Source of the DNA: CAYOKT01 sp964404605
Lineage (GTDB): Bacteria; Electryoneota; Electryoneia; Electryoneales; Electryoneaceae
Length of the DNA: 64,000 bases
Assembly (NCBI GenBank): GCA_964404605.1
Contig: CAYOKT010000002.1
Coordinates: 1 to 64,000 of the forward strand
Direction: 5' to 3'
Of the stretch, positions 9,411-17,188 are shown one piece after another. The notes under the pieces are model-generated. The model saw nothing but the letters and a program-made list of their open reading frames with translations, did not search any database and was not told the origin of the DNA. The translations under genes and the position numbers were made by a program. Position 1 is the first letter of the stretch. Each line of letters opens with the position of its first letter.

Positions 9411-11686
9411 CGGAAGTCCTTCACCGGTTGCAACCGGGCGATGCTCTGGACCATCAGGCGCTGCTCGCCATCGCCGAACTCGACCCTCACCTTGACGTCG
9501 TTTCGCATGGGGGTCGTCGAGACGACGATGCCGCGCCCGTAAAGATGATGTTCGACGAGATCGCCGGGGCGCACGGCGGGAATATCGTCGGCGCCATGGT
9601 GAGCCGCAGGGCGGGAGGAGCCGTCCCTTTTTCTGGTCTTCCCGGCGCCCGTGGTTCGCACGGTGGGAGAATCATACCCGGAGCCGCCCCTCGTCTCCTT
9701 CAAGGAAACGTGCCGTTTCCCGAAGATACTCCCCGCCGTGCCGGCGACGACGCGCCAGTGAATTCTCTCGCGCGGCAGTTCGAGCAGGAAAGGGCTCGGT
9801 TCGCTGAGAACCGGTGAGCCCCATCGCCTGCGCTGGGTGACATGGGTGAGGAACAGCTCCTCCTTCGCGCGGGTCACCCCGACATAGAACAGCCTCCGCT
9901 CCTCGTCCGGGTTGAGCACTTCATTCATCCCGTTCGCCAGGGGGAACAGCCCCTCGTCGAGCCCCGTGATGAAAACCACCGGGAACTCGAGCCCCTTCGA
10001 GGCATGCAGGGTCATCAGGCGGACGCTGTCGTCCTCGGGCTGGTAACGGTCGACGTCGGTCATCAGGGCCGCCTGTTCGAGGAAATCCGCGAGGGAAGCG
10101 CCCTCTTCCGCCGCATCCGCCAAGCTGTTGATGAAGGCGTCCAGGTTGTCCAGCCTCCCCTGCGCCTCGAAACCACCCTCGTCCCGCAGCCTCCGAAGGT
10201 ACCCCGAATCCTCGAGAACCATCTGCATCCACTCGTTCGGAACCATCCCGGGGAGTTTCTCCCGCCATTGCTGGATCTGCTCCGCGAACTCCCGGCAGGC
10301 GTTCACCGACCGTTTCGCGACCCCCTCGATTTCGTCGGCTCGTTTGAGCGCATCGGTGAGGGGAAGGTCCCGTCCCGTGGCCCAGGCGACGAGCCGCTCG
10401 ATGGTCGAAGCCCCGATGCCGCGCGGAGGTTCGCCGATGATGCGACGCAGAGCGATGTCGTCGCGCGGGTTCAGGCAGAGCTTGGCGTAGGCGATGGCAT
10501 CGCGCACCTCGCGGCGCTCGTAGAAACCGAGAGATCCGATCACCTGGTAAGGGTAACGCCGCGCCCGCAGGATGTCCTCGAAGGTTCGTGATTGGGCGTT
10601 GGTCCGGTAGAGGACCGCGAAATCCCTGTACCTCCGCCGCCCGGAGAGAACCTCGCGACCCACGATGTCCGCCACCTCCTGCGCCTCGTCGAGGTCGGTG
10701 GGGAACTGGATCACCTGCGGCACCGCCCCGCCGGTCCGCTCCGTCCAGAGCTTCTTCTTCTCCCGGCGGCTGCTCTTCTCCACCACGGCATGGGCGAGGT
10801 CGAGGATCGCCTGCGTGCTGCGGTAGTTCCGCTCCAGTCGGAACACCTTTGTCCCGGGGAACGATTCCCGGAAGCGGAAGATGTTCTCCACCCTCGCCCC
10901 GCGCCAGCCGTAGATGGACTGGTCGTCATCCCCCACCGCGAACAGGTTCGGTTTGGGTCCGGCGAGAAGCCGGAGCAGCTCGAACTGGGCGAGATTGGTG
11001 TCCTGCATCTCATCGACGTGCAGGTACCGCCAGCGGGCGCTCCAATCGTTTAACACCGAGGGGTGCTCCCGGAAGAGATCGATCGGCTTGAGGAGGAGGT
11101 CATCGAAGTCCATCCCCGCATGGCGCCGCAGGCGGCGCTCGTACTCCTCGTAGACGGCGGCGACCAGTTCTTCCCGGGGGGAATCGGCGGACTGGGCGAC
11201 TTCCCGGGGCGGAATCATGTCGTTCTTCAGGCGGCTGATGGCGGAATGAATCGAGCGGGGTGTGAACCGGTTCTCACCCCTCTCCTTCAGAATCAGCTTC
11301 ACCAGCCGGACGGAATCATCGTTGTCGAATACGGTGAAATCCTTCGGGTAGCCCAGCGCCTTCGCCTCCCGGCGCAGCATGCGGAGGAAGACGCTGTGAA
11401 ACGTGCCGGCGGTGACCTCGTCCCCCCCCTTGGCGACGATCCGCGCGACCCGCTCCTTCAGCTCGCGCGCGGCCTTGTTGGTGAAGGTCACGGCGAGAAT
11501 CTGCCACGGGCGGGCGAGCTTCCTCTCGACGATGTAGGCGATACGATGGGCGAGGACGCGGGTTTTCCCGCTGCCGGCGCCGGCGAGCACGAGCACGGGC
11601 CCCTCGGTCGCGAGAACCGCCCGCCTCTGCTCCTCGTTCAGGCCCGCCAGGGGATCGATTCCACCTTTCGCCGACCCGCGCCTCAC
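9407..11686 (-). CDS. pcrA: PcrA/UvrD-type superfamily 1A DNA helicase
   Basis: 3'-5' helicase for nucleotide excision repair and replication-fork maintenance. Motifs in order: LNEEQRRAV (Q motif), LAGAGSGKTRVL (Walker A), LHVDEMQDTN (motif II), VGDDDQSIYGWRGA (III), LERNYRST (IV), LMTLHASKGLEFPVVF (V), LFYVGVTRAKEEL (VI). The C-terminal DLVEHHLYGRGIVV segment is the PcrA-type Tudor-like tail. I choose the GTG at 11686 because AAAAAGGAG lies 8 nt upstream. The nearby ATG runs into a stop after three codons and upstream in-frame codons lie inside mltG. Length is 759 aa, normal for PcrA. Motif II has Met where Tyr is usual (DEYQDTN). Confidence 0.95.
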   Translation of the reverse strand: MRRGSAKGGIDPLAGLNEEQRRAVLATEGPVLVLAGAGSGKTRVLAHRIAYIVERKLARPWQILAVTFTNKAARELKERVARIVAKGGDEVTAGTFHSVFLRMLRREAKALGYPKDFTVFDNDDSVRLVKLILKERGENRFTPRSIHSAISRLKNDMIPPREVAQSADSPREELVAAVYEEYERRLRRHAGMDFDDLLLKPIDLFREHPSVLNDWSARWRYLHVDEMQDTNLAQFELLRLLAGPKPNLFAVGDDDQSIYGWRGARVENIFRFRESFPGTKVFRLERNYRSTQAILDLAHAVVEKSSRREKKKLWTERTGGAVPQVIQFPTDLDEAQEVADIVGREVLSGRRRYRDFAVLYRTNAQSRTFEDILRARRYPYQVIGSLGFYERREVRDAIAYAKLCLNPRDDIALRRIIGEPPRGIGASTIERLVAWATGRDLPLTDALKRADEIEGVAKRSVNACREFAEQIQQWREKLPGMVPNEWMQMVLEDSGYLRRLRDEGGFEAQGRLDNLDAFINSLADAAEEGASLADFLEQAALMTDVDRYQPEDDSVRLMTLHASKGLEFPVVFITGLDEGLFPLANGMNEVLNPDEERRLFYVGVTRAKEELFLTHVTQRRRWGSPVLSEPSPFLLELPRERIHWRVVAGTAGSIFGKRHVSLKETRGGSGYDSPTVRTTGAGKTRKRDGSSRPAAHHGADDIPAVRPGDLVEHHLYGRGIVVSTTPMRNDVKVRVEFGDGEQRLMVQSIARLQPVKDFR

Positions 11687-11702
11687 CGCGTCATCTCCTT
11701 TT

Positions 11703-12770
11703 TCACCGCCCCGCCCTTTGCCGGCGCTCCTCGGCCGCCACCCGCCGCCGAACCTGGTCGAACCGGGCCTTGGCGCGGACATGCTCCTCCCCGGTGCGGG
11801 TGAAGACATGCCCGCCATCCCCCCGGGCGACCATGAACAGCCAGGGGCTGTCCGAAGGGTGCAGGGCGGCCCGCAGGGCATCGAGACCGGGGTTGTTGAT
11901 CGCACCCGGCGGCAGCCCGCGATACCGATAGGTATTGTACGGCGAATCGATCTGCAAATCCCTCAACAACAGCCTCCTCGGACCGTCCGGGATGATGTAC
12001 TGGATGGTCGGGTCCGCCTGGAGTTTCCACCCGCGTTTCAACCGGTTGCGGTACACGGCGGCGATCTCCGGCGCCTCCTCCGCCAGCCGCAGCTCCCCCT
12101 GGACGATACTCGCCAGATTTACCACCCCACGCAGCCCGAGCGGGTCCCTCCGCGCCCGGCTCACCCACTCTTCCCCCACCCGCTGGAAGAAGTTCCGGAC
12201 CATGACTTCGGCCACCTCGCGCGGGGACTGGTGATACCGCAGGGCGTAGGTGTCCGGGAAAAGGAATCCCTCGAGGCTCCCCGCGCCCAGCCCCAACTTC
12301 ACCGCGAGGGAGGTGTCTTCGACACCGAGGAGGAAAGCCGCGCTGTCGCAGACCTGTTCCCTCTGCAGGAGCCCTGCAATCTGCCGCGAAGTCCACCCCT
12401 CCGGTATCGTGACCAGTGCCAGCGCTTCACGCCCGCTGACAAGCAGGTTCGCCAGCTCGGCCATCGAAGCCGCTCTCGGCAGGTCGTAGGTGCCGGAGCG
12501 CAGGCGGCCGGTCAAGTTCCGCCAACGGAGATGCCAGACGAAACGGCGGGGCGAACGGACCAGCCCCTCCCGCTGCAGGAGGCGTCCGATCTGCCATGCG
12601 GAGGCGCCGGGCGGGATGCTCACCCGGACCTCGCCCTCCCGGCCGGGATGCCCCCTCTCGCCCGACACCCAGAAAATCACCGCCACCGCGAGCAGGAGTG
12701 TGGCGCCGATGATCCACCAGGCCGGGCGCGGCAGCCCGAGGAATATATTTCTCGCGGTATGATTATTCAT
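11703..12770 (-). CDS. mltG: Endolytic murein transglycosylase MltG
   Basis: Inner-membrane lytic transglycosylase that cuts nascent glycan strands and sets their length. The 355-aa protein has one N-terminal membrane helix (AWWIIGATLLLAVAVIFWV), a LysM-like region, then the YceG catalytic domain with LEGFLFPDTYAL, NLASIVQGEL (catalytic Glu), LQADPTIQY and SPYNTYRYRGLPPGAINNPG. All are diagnostic. The ATG at 12770 overlaps the upstream lipoprotein stop by 8 nt (ATGAATAA). It probably works with the class A PBP encoded at 52779-54833. Confidence 0.96.
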   Translation of the reverse strand: MNNHTARNIFLGLPRPAWWIIGATLLLAVAVIFWVSGERGHPGREGEVRVSIPPGASAWQIGRLLQREGLVRSPRRFVWHLRWRNLTGRLRSGTYDLPRAASMAELANLLVSGREALALVTIPEGWTSRQIAGLLQREQVCDSAAFLLGVEDTSLAVKLGLGAGSLEGFLFPDTYALRYHQSPREVAEVMVRNFFQRVGEEWVSRARRDPLGLRGVVNLASIVQGELRLAEEAPEIAAVYRNRLKRGWKLQADPTIQYIIPDGPRRLLLRDLQIDSPYNTYRYRGLPPGAINNPGLDALRAALHPSDSPWLFMVARGDGGHVFTRTGEEHVRAKARFDQVRRRVAAEERRQRAGR

Positions 12771-13566
12771 AAGCGACTGCCAGGGACGCGGCGAGGAGGT
12801 CGCGGATTCCAGGATCTTCCACCACATCCACCCCCACCGGATGCCAGGTGGGCGCAAACCGCCAGCCGCTCCGGGAACGACGCACCCGGATCTCCAGCAG
12901 GTCCATCCCGTCCACTCCGCAACGATAGAGGGGAACCGACTCGAGCATCTCCGGCCGCGGGTCGGTGATGTCGCTGTCACCGGCGAGGATCAGGTCGGGA
13001 TGAGGATACCGATTCAGCCATCCGCGCAGCGTATCCTCGGGAAGATAGGTGATCCAGAGTGTCAGGTCCGCCTTCTCCCCGGCCCTCCCGCCGGAGAACG
13101 AGTCTTCCACCAGCTCGTCCTCCCACAGGGGGCTGAAAGCAAGGACGCGGATGGTCACTCCGCCGGTCTCGAACACCCAGGGACCGGGTCCGGTGAAGAA
13201 CGGCCCCCTGTCCACGGCGTACCGGTACAGCAACGAATCCGGCGTTCCCGGCAGAATCGCCGTATATCCCATCCTCCTGCAGGCTTCGACCACCGCGGGA
13301 TAACGGCCGGGGTCGGTCAGATCATCCACCAGGCCGCCGGTGTCGAAGGTCAGGCTGTTGGCCGGATCGCGGTATCGGGTCAGCAGGGTCATCCGTTTGG
13401 CCAGCCCGCCCAGCGGTCCCACTTCACACTCGCAGGGCTCGAGCACCCCGTTCGTGTTCCCTGAAACCCAAAGCGTGACAGCCCTACCCGGCCCAAGGCT
13501 GCAACCGGCCGTGATGAGCGCCGCCGCGAAGGCGAAGGTGAGCAACAGCAGGGAGTATCTCTTCAT
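12763..13566 (-). CDS. Lipoprotein related to the 5'-nucleotidase/metallophosphatase fold
   Basis: Lipoprotein signal MKRYSLLLLTFAFAAALITAGC with lipobox ITAGC. After processing it begins SLGPGRAVTLWVSGNTNGVLEPCECEVG and GGLAKRMTLL, a pattern seen in periplasmic UshA-like phosphoesterases where the usual metal-binding Asp/His start is followed by PCxC and GGLARR. Here WVSGNTNG replaces the usual DxHG-type metal motif, so catalysis is doubtful. LILAGDSDITD could be a residual metal-site loop. A TTG at 13581 (TTGA overlap with the upstream stop) would add five residues. I prefer the ATG because it gives a standard lipoprotein N-terminus. Confidence 0.6.
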   Translation of the reverse strand: MKRYSLLLLTFAFAAALITAGCSLGPGRAVTLWVSGNTNGVLEPCECEVGPLGGLAKRMTLLTRYRDPANSLTFDTGGLVDDLTDPGRYPAVVEACRRMGYTAILPGTPDSLLYRYAVDRGPFFTGPGPWVFETGGVTIRVLAFSPLWEDELVEDSFSGGRAGEKADLTLWITYLPEDTLRGWLNRYPHPDLILAGDSDITDPRPEMLESVPLYRCGVDGMDLLEIRVRRSRSGWRFAPTWHPVGVDVVEDPGIRDLLAASLAVAYE

Positions 13567-13577
13567 CGTTTCTGCGT

Positions 13578-14117
13578 TCAAGCGGAATCATCCTCATCGT
13601 AGATCGCCCCCGACAGCCACTCGCGCAACTCCTCCGGCCGCTCCCACCAGAAGAGGCGATCCCCTCCCGCTCCCGGGCTGATCTCCTGGAACAACGGGAG
13701 CAAGCGCGCTTTCCAATAGGGTGCGTAGATCGCCAGCGAACGTCCTCCCCTGCGCTGCAACAGGGCGAGCGACATCGTGATTTCCGCCAGGGTGCCGCTG
13801 CTCCCGGGCAGGGCCACGGCGAACGGCACGCGCAGGAGATGCGCCATCCGGTCGAGGTAGTCCTGAGCGATGACGTGCTCCTGCACGAAACGGTTCGGCG
13901 GGTGGATGTTCGGCGAAGTATGGAGAACGCCGATCGTGTGACCCTCCGCCTGCACCGCCCCTTCGCACACCGCTTCCATCGCGCCGCCGTACCCGCCCGT
14001 GACCACATCCGCACCCTCGCGGGCGAGAACGACGCCGACATCGTGCCCGAGACGCCAGAAGGTGCCTTCCTGAGTCCAATCGCCGCCGCCGAACACGGAA
14101 ACCTTCAGCCGCCTCAT
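13578..14117 (-). CDS. LOG-family Rossmann protein (possible nucleotide 5'-monophosphate phosphoribohydrolase)
   Basis: A 179-aa DprA/LOG-type Rossmann protein: VSVFGGGDW at the N-terminus, VVTGGYGGAMEAVCEGA for the nucleotide loop, and ALPGSSGTLAEITM for the catalytic motif. LOG enzymes release the base from nucleoside monophosphates. Their motif is PGGxGTxxE; here the second Gly is Ser while the Glu is kept, so activity is possible but unproven. The ATG at 14117 follows a strong GGAGGGGGAAGG. It is the first gene of the long minus-strand train down to folD. Confidence 0.8.
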   Translation of the reverse strand: MRRLKVSVFGGGDWTQEGTFWRLGHDVGVVLAREGADVVTGGYGGAMEAVCEGAVQAEGHTIGVLHTSPNIHPPNRFVQEHVIAQDYLDRMAHLLRVPFAVALPGSSGTLAEITMSLALLQRRGGRSLAIYAPYWKARLLPLFQEISPGAGGDRLFWWERPEELREWLSGAIYDEDDSA

Positions 14118-14161
14118 CCTTCCCCCTCCCCCCCCTGCACAAGCGCAGAGATCATCGGCCA

Positions 14162-14191
14162 AAGATAGCGAACCCGCGGCGAAAGTGACAA
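14162..14191 (-). promoter_or_regulatory. Promoter for the LOG-lipoprotein-mltG train
   Basis: On the minus strand TTGTCA (14186-14191), an 18-bp spacer and TATCTT (14162-14167) form a good sigma70-type promoter about 45 nt upstream of the LOG-family start codon. It matches the pattern seen before marR, PFK and purF in this window. Confidence 0.65.
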
Positions 14192-14252
14192 CGGCGACAG
14201 GGTCGACCCGCGGCGGGAGAACACAAGGCCCGAAGGCTCCCTTTGGGGGAGA

Positions 14253-14272
14253 CTGGTGGACCGGTCCACCAG
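14253..14272. promoter_or_regulatory. 20-bp perfect palindrome, candidate MarR operator
   Basis: Both arms read CTGGTGGACC, giving a perfect dyad with no spacer. It ends 3 bp before the marR -35 box and lies between the two divergent promoters. MarR proteins typically bind palindromes of 16-20 bp at their own promoter, so autoregulation is the simplest reading. It has no T-run on either side, so it is not a terminator. Confidence 0.6.
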
Positions 14273-14275
14273 GTC

Positions 14276-14304
14276 TTGTAATTCCTTTCGCACTTTCATA
14301 TATT
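14276..14304 (+). promoter_or_regulatory. Promoter of the marR efflux operon
   Basis: TTGTAA (14276-14281), a 17-bp spacer and TATATT (14299-14304), about 45 nt before the preferred marR ATG at 14351. The adjacent palindrome at 14253-14272 would put a bound repressor against the -35 box. Confidence 0.65.
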
Positions 14305-14350
14305 TCGTGCATACCAATTGTTTGTAATGGCTAATCGTTTGGAGCGAAGG

Positions 14351-14875
14351 ATGAACGTGGGAAATCGCGGTAGTGAGGATTCCGGGCATGCGGCGCCCGG
14401 GTCTTCCGCGGAACATGGCGGCGGGAGTACCGGCCCGCCCGATGCCGCGAAGCTCGGCAGGGAGTTGATCCGCATCGCGGGTTTCCTCCATGTCCTGTTC
14501 TCGAGCGGGCTGGGAAAACCGGAGCTGACCCTTCGCCAGAGCGAGGCGCTCGATATCGTCGCGTCGACACCGGGGATCAGGCTCGGCGACCTCGCCGATC
14601 ACCTCAAGCTCGCCCCCTCCACCGTCTCGGCGCTCGTCAACCGCATGGTGCGGGACGACCTGCTGCAGCGGAACGCCAATCCAGAGAACCGGCGCGAAAT
14701 CCAGATCACGCTTGGAAAAACCGGGGTCCGCTACCTCAAGAATCGCAGCCGGGTGGTGGAGGAAAACCTCGCTGGACTGCTGGCGATCCTCTCGGCGAAG
14801 GACCGTGAACGGTTGACCTTTGCGATTGAAACCCTCGCCGACATCATCGGTTCGGGAGGGCGTCATGAAGCATGA
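14351..14875 (+). CDS. MarR-family transcriptional regulator
   Basis: A 174-aa winged-helix regulator. A Gly/Ser/Pro-rich N-terminal tail of about 35 residues precedes the domain: LTLRQSEALDIVASTPGIRL, then LADHLKLAPSTVSALVNRMV (recognition helix), and DDLLQRNANPENRREIQITL (wing), all standard MarR features. The ATG at 14351 follows GGAG with 6-nt spacing. Upstream in-frame TTG/ATG codons at 14318 and 14327 lack one. Its end overlaps tolC by 11 nt. As first gene of an RND efflux operon with a palindrome at its promoter it is probably the local repressor, released by a substrate of the pump. Confidence 0.9.
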   Translation: MNVGNRGSEDSGHAAPGSSAEHGGGSTGPPDAAKLGRELIRIAGFLHVLFSSGLGKPELTLRQSEALDIVASTPGIRLGDLADHLKLAPSTVSALVNRMVRDDLLQRNANPENRREIQITLGKTGVRYLKNRSRVVEENLAGLLAILSAKDRERLTFAIETLADIIGSGGRHEA

Positions 14876-16244
14876 AGCAGGTAACATTCTCTCCCGCGCA
14901 GGACTGTTGTTGACGGGTGTGCTGCTGCTCTTTCTACCATGCGCCCCTTCCACGGGCGGCACGGCCTTCGGGGAAGAGCCGATTCCCCTCGCCGCCCTCG
15001 TCGACTCCGCGCTCGCGCACAACCCGGACCTTGGCGCCGCGCGCGAAGGGATTCTCGAGGCGGAAACCTCGATCCGCCAGGCGCGTTCCGCCCTCTGGCC
15101 TGCGGCGAACCTCTCCGGCAGCTACACCCGCCCTTCTTACGTGCCGACGGTGGAGTTTCCCGGCGGGCCGGGAGGCTCCATGCAGACGATCCGGTTCACC
15201 GCGGAGAATCAACTCAACGCCCAACTCCAGACCACCTATCCCTTTTTCACCTGGGGGCGTACGAAAGCGGGCGTCGAACTGGCCCGTCTCGGCGTGGAAA
15301 ACGCCCGTGACGCCGCCGAACAGGCGGCCCGGGCGCTCACCCTGGCGGTGACACGAGTCTACTTCGGCCTCGCCCTCGCCCACGAATCGCTGCGTTGGGC
15401 CGAGGAGAACCGCGACCTCACCCGAGAGCAGCGGGACTGGATCCGTGCGAGGAGCGAAGAGGGATACGCCAGTGATTTCGACCTGATGCGCATGGAGGTC
15501 GAGCTGGCGGCGGCCGAGAGCGAGGTGATTCAGCGGCGGACGGCGCTGGAGCGCCTGACCACCTCGCTCAACCGTCTCGCCGGGCGCGACCTTCGCTCCC
15601 CCCTGCCGGTGGACACCCTGCTCCCCTCCCCCCCGGGGCGTGCGAATGAGCCATTCGACCTCGAGGCGGCCGTGTCGCGCCACCTGGAATTGAAACGGTT
15701 GCGACGCGAATACCGGCGGGTGGAACTGCAGGGAACCATCACCCGGTCGAAACTGCTGCGCCCGATGCCCGCGGCCTTCTTCTCCTACCTCGTGAGGAAC
15801 GGCCTTCTCCCGGATGTCAACCAGTTCCGGGATTCCTGGGCGGTGGGCGTGAACCTGTCCATTCCCCTGTTCGACGGCTACCGGACCCGGGCGGAGCTGG
15901 AGCGGTTGAGCGTTCAGCGCCGGCGGCTGAAGAAGCAGGAGGCCGCCTCCCGGGCGGAAATCGGCGAGCAGATTCTGCAGGCGCGAACCAGCTACACGGA
16001 TGCGATGAAACAGCTCGAAGTGAGCCGGCAACGGAAACTGCAGGCGGAACGCAGCTACCAGATCGCGCGGGAATCCTTCGAGAACGGGGGCCTGAGCAGC
16101 ATGGACCTGATCGAGGCGCAACGGGCTCTCCGCAGCGCTTCTCTCGCCCTTCTCGGGTCGAAGTACCAGGCCGTCGTCAGTTGGTGCGCGATGCGAGATG
16201 CCCTTTACCTGCCCTATGTGGAAGCCTTCGCGGAGGAGAGATGA
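14865..16244 (+). CDS. TolC-family outer-membrane efflux protein
   Basis: Outer-membrane channel of a tripartite pump, 459 aa. N-terminal signal peptide (AGLLLTGVLLLFLPCAPSTGGTAFG), then the OEP repeat start LAALVDSALAHNPDLGAARE, a beta-barrel segment with aromatic strands (QLQTTYPFFTWGRTKAGVEL), and the second long-helix repeat including YQIARESFENGGLSSMDLIE, the family hallmark. The ATG at 14865 follows GGGAGGG and overlaps marR. It ends with an ATGA overlap into the membrane-fusion protein. The substrate is unknown. Confidence 0.93.
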   Translation: MKHEAGNILSRAGLLLTGVLLLFLPCAPSTGGTAFGEEPIPLAALVDSALAHNPDLGAAREGILEAETSIRQARSALWPAANLSGSYTRPSYVPTVEFPGGPGGSMQTIRFTAENQLNAQLQTTYPFFTWGRTKAGVELARLGVENARDAAEQAARALTLAVTRVYFGLALAHESLRWAEENRDLTREQRDWIRARSEEGYASDFDLMRMEVELAAAESEVIQRRTALERLTTSLNRLAGRDLRSPLPVDTLLPSPPGRANEPFDLEAAVSRHLELKRLRREYRRVELQGTITRSKLLRPMPAAFFSYLVRNGLLPDVNQFRDSWAVGVNLSIPLFDGYRTRAELERLSVQRRRLKKQEAASRAEIGEQILQARTSYTDAMKQLEVSRQRKLQAERSYQIARESFENGGLSSMDLIEAQRALRSASLALLGSKYQAVVSWCAMRDALYLPYVEAFAEER

Positions 16245-17188
16245 TGAACGTACCGGACATTTTTCAGCGCCGTCTGGCCCGTTTCCGGAGCCTCATGATC
16301 CTGCTGGCGCTCTCGGCGGGCGCCGCGGCGTTCGGCCGACAGGGACAGGCCGCCGTCACCCCTTCCGGCGCCACGCCGGAGCCGGGCTCCACGGGCGGGA
16401 AGGCCATTCCCGTCTACGTCGGCCGGGTCGAACGCACCCGGATCAGCGAAACGCTCACCCTGCGCGGGAAACTCGTCTCCCCGGACCGCGTGGACCTCTT
16501 CAGCACCTTCGGCGGCGACGTGATCGCACTGACCGTGGACGTCGGCGACCGGGTGCGAAAAGGCGACCTCCTGGTGAAGGTGAAGCGGATCGAGCCGGGG
16601 TTCCGCTTCGAGCCGGTGGAGGTCACGGCGCCCCTCTCCGGGCGGGTCGTGCAGCGGAACATCTCGGTCGGGTCGCGGGTCACTCCGCAAACCCCCCTTC
16701 TCGCCGTCGCGGCGGACGACACCCTTCTCTTCCGCGCCGACCTGTTGGAGATGGATGCGGCGAAGGTTCGGGTGGGGATGAAAGGGGTCGTGCGGCTGGC
16801 GGACGGCACGCGGGTGCAGGGCACTCTCCTCCGCATCGGCCCCACGGCGGAGCCCGGCAAGCGCGTCCTGCCGGCCGACTTCCTCCTGCCCGACCCGGAC
16901 CACCGCCTGGTCCCGGGCACCACCGGCGGGATCGATCTTCGCCTTGCCTCGCGCGAGTCCCTGACCATCCCGCGGGATGCGCTGATCCGCAAGAGACGGG
17001 TGGACGGGGTGTTCAAGGTAGTATCCGGTTCGGCAGCCTGGGTGCCGGTCACGCTTGAAGGGGAGTGGAGTGACCGCCTCGAAGTCGCGGGGGAAAACCT
17101 TGCCCCCGGGGATTCCGTTGTCACCTTCGGCCACGAAGCCCTCTCCGACGGCGCGCCTGTCGAGGTGCGGGAGGACCTCCGCCGATGA
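16241..17188 (+). CDS. RND efflux periplasmic adaptor (membrane fusion protein)
   Basis: A 315-aa HlyD-type adaptor. Signal or anchor segment SLMILLALSAGAAAFG is followed by RVERTRISETLTLRGKLVSP, the biotinyl-lipoyl-like half motif IALTVDVGDRVRKGDLLVKV, and the second half VTAPLSGRVVQRNISVGSRV, then beta-barrel and membrane-proximal domains. Only about 10-15 residues separate the two lipoyl halves, so the long alpha-helical hairpin of AcrA is missing or very short. The start overlaps tolC (ATGA) with GGAGGAGAG directly upstream, and the end overlaps the pump gene (ATGA). Confidence 0.9.
   Translation: MMNVPDIFQRRLARFRSLMILLALSAGAAAFGRQGQAAVTPSGATPEPGSTGGKAIPVYVGRVERTRISETLTLRGKLVSPDRVDLFSTFGGDVIALTVDVGDRVRKGDLLVKVKRIEPGFRFEPVEVTAPLSGRVVQRNISVGSRVTPQTPLLAVAADDTLLFRADLLEMDAAKVRVGMKGVVRLADGTRVQGTLLRIGPTAEPGKRVLPADFLLPDPDHRLVPGTTGGIDLRLASRESLTIPRDALIRKRRVDGVFKVVSGSAAWVPVTLEGEWSDRLEVAGENLAPGDSVVTFGHEALSDGAPVEVREDLRR

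Noticed and set aside
5676..9542. Very long plus-strand open frame opposite the TPR and helicase genes
   Set aside because: It is the antisense of a clear signal-peptide TPR protein. High GC keeps the complementary frame open, and its translation is Arg/Leu/Pro-rich with no domain.
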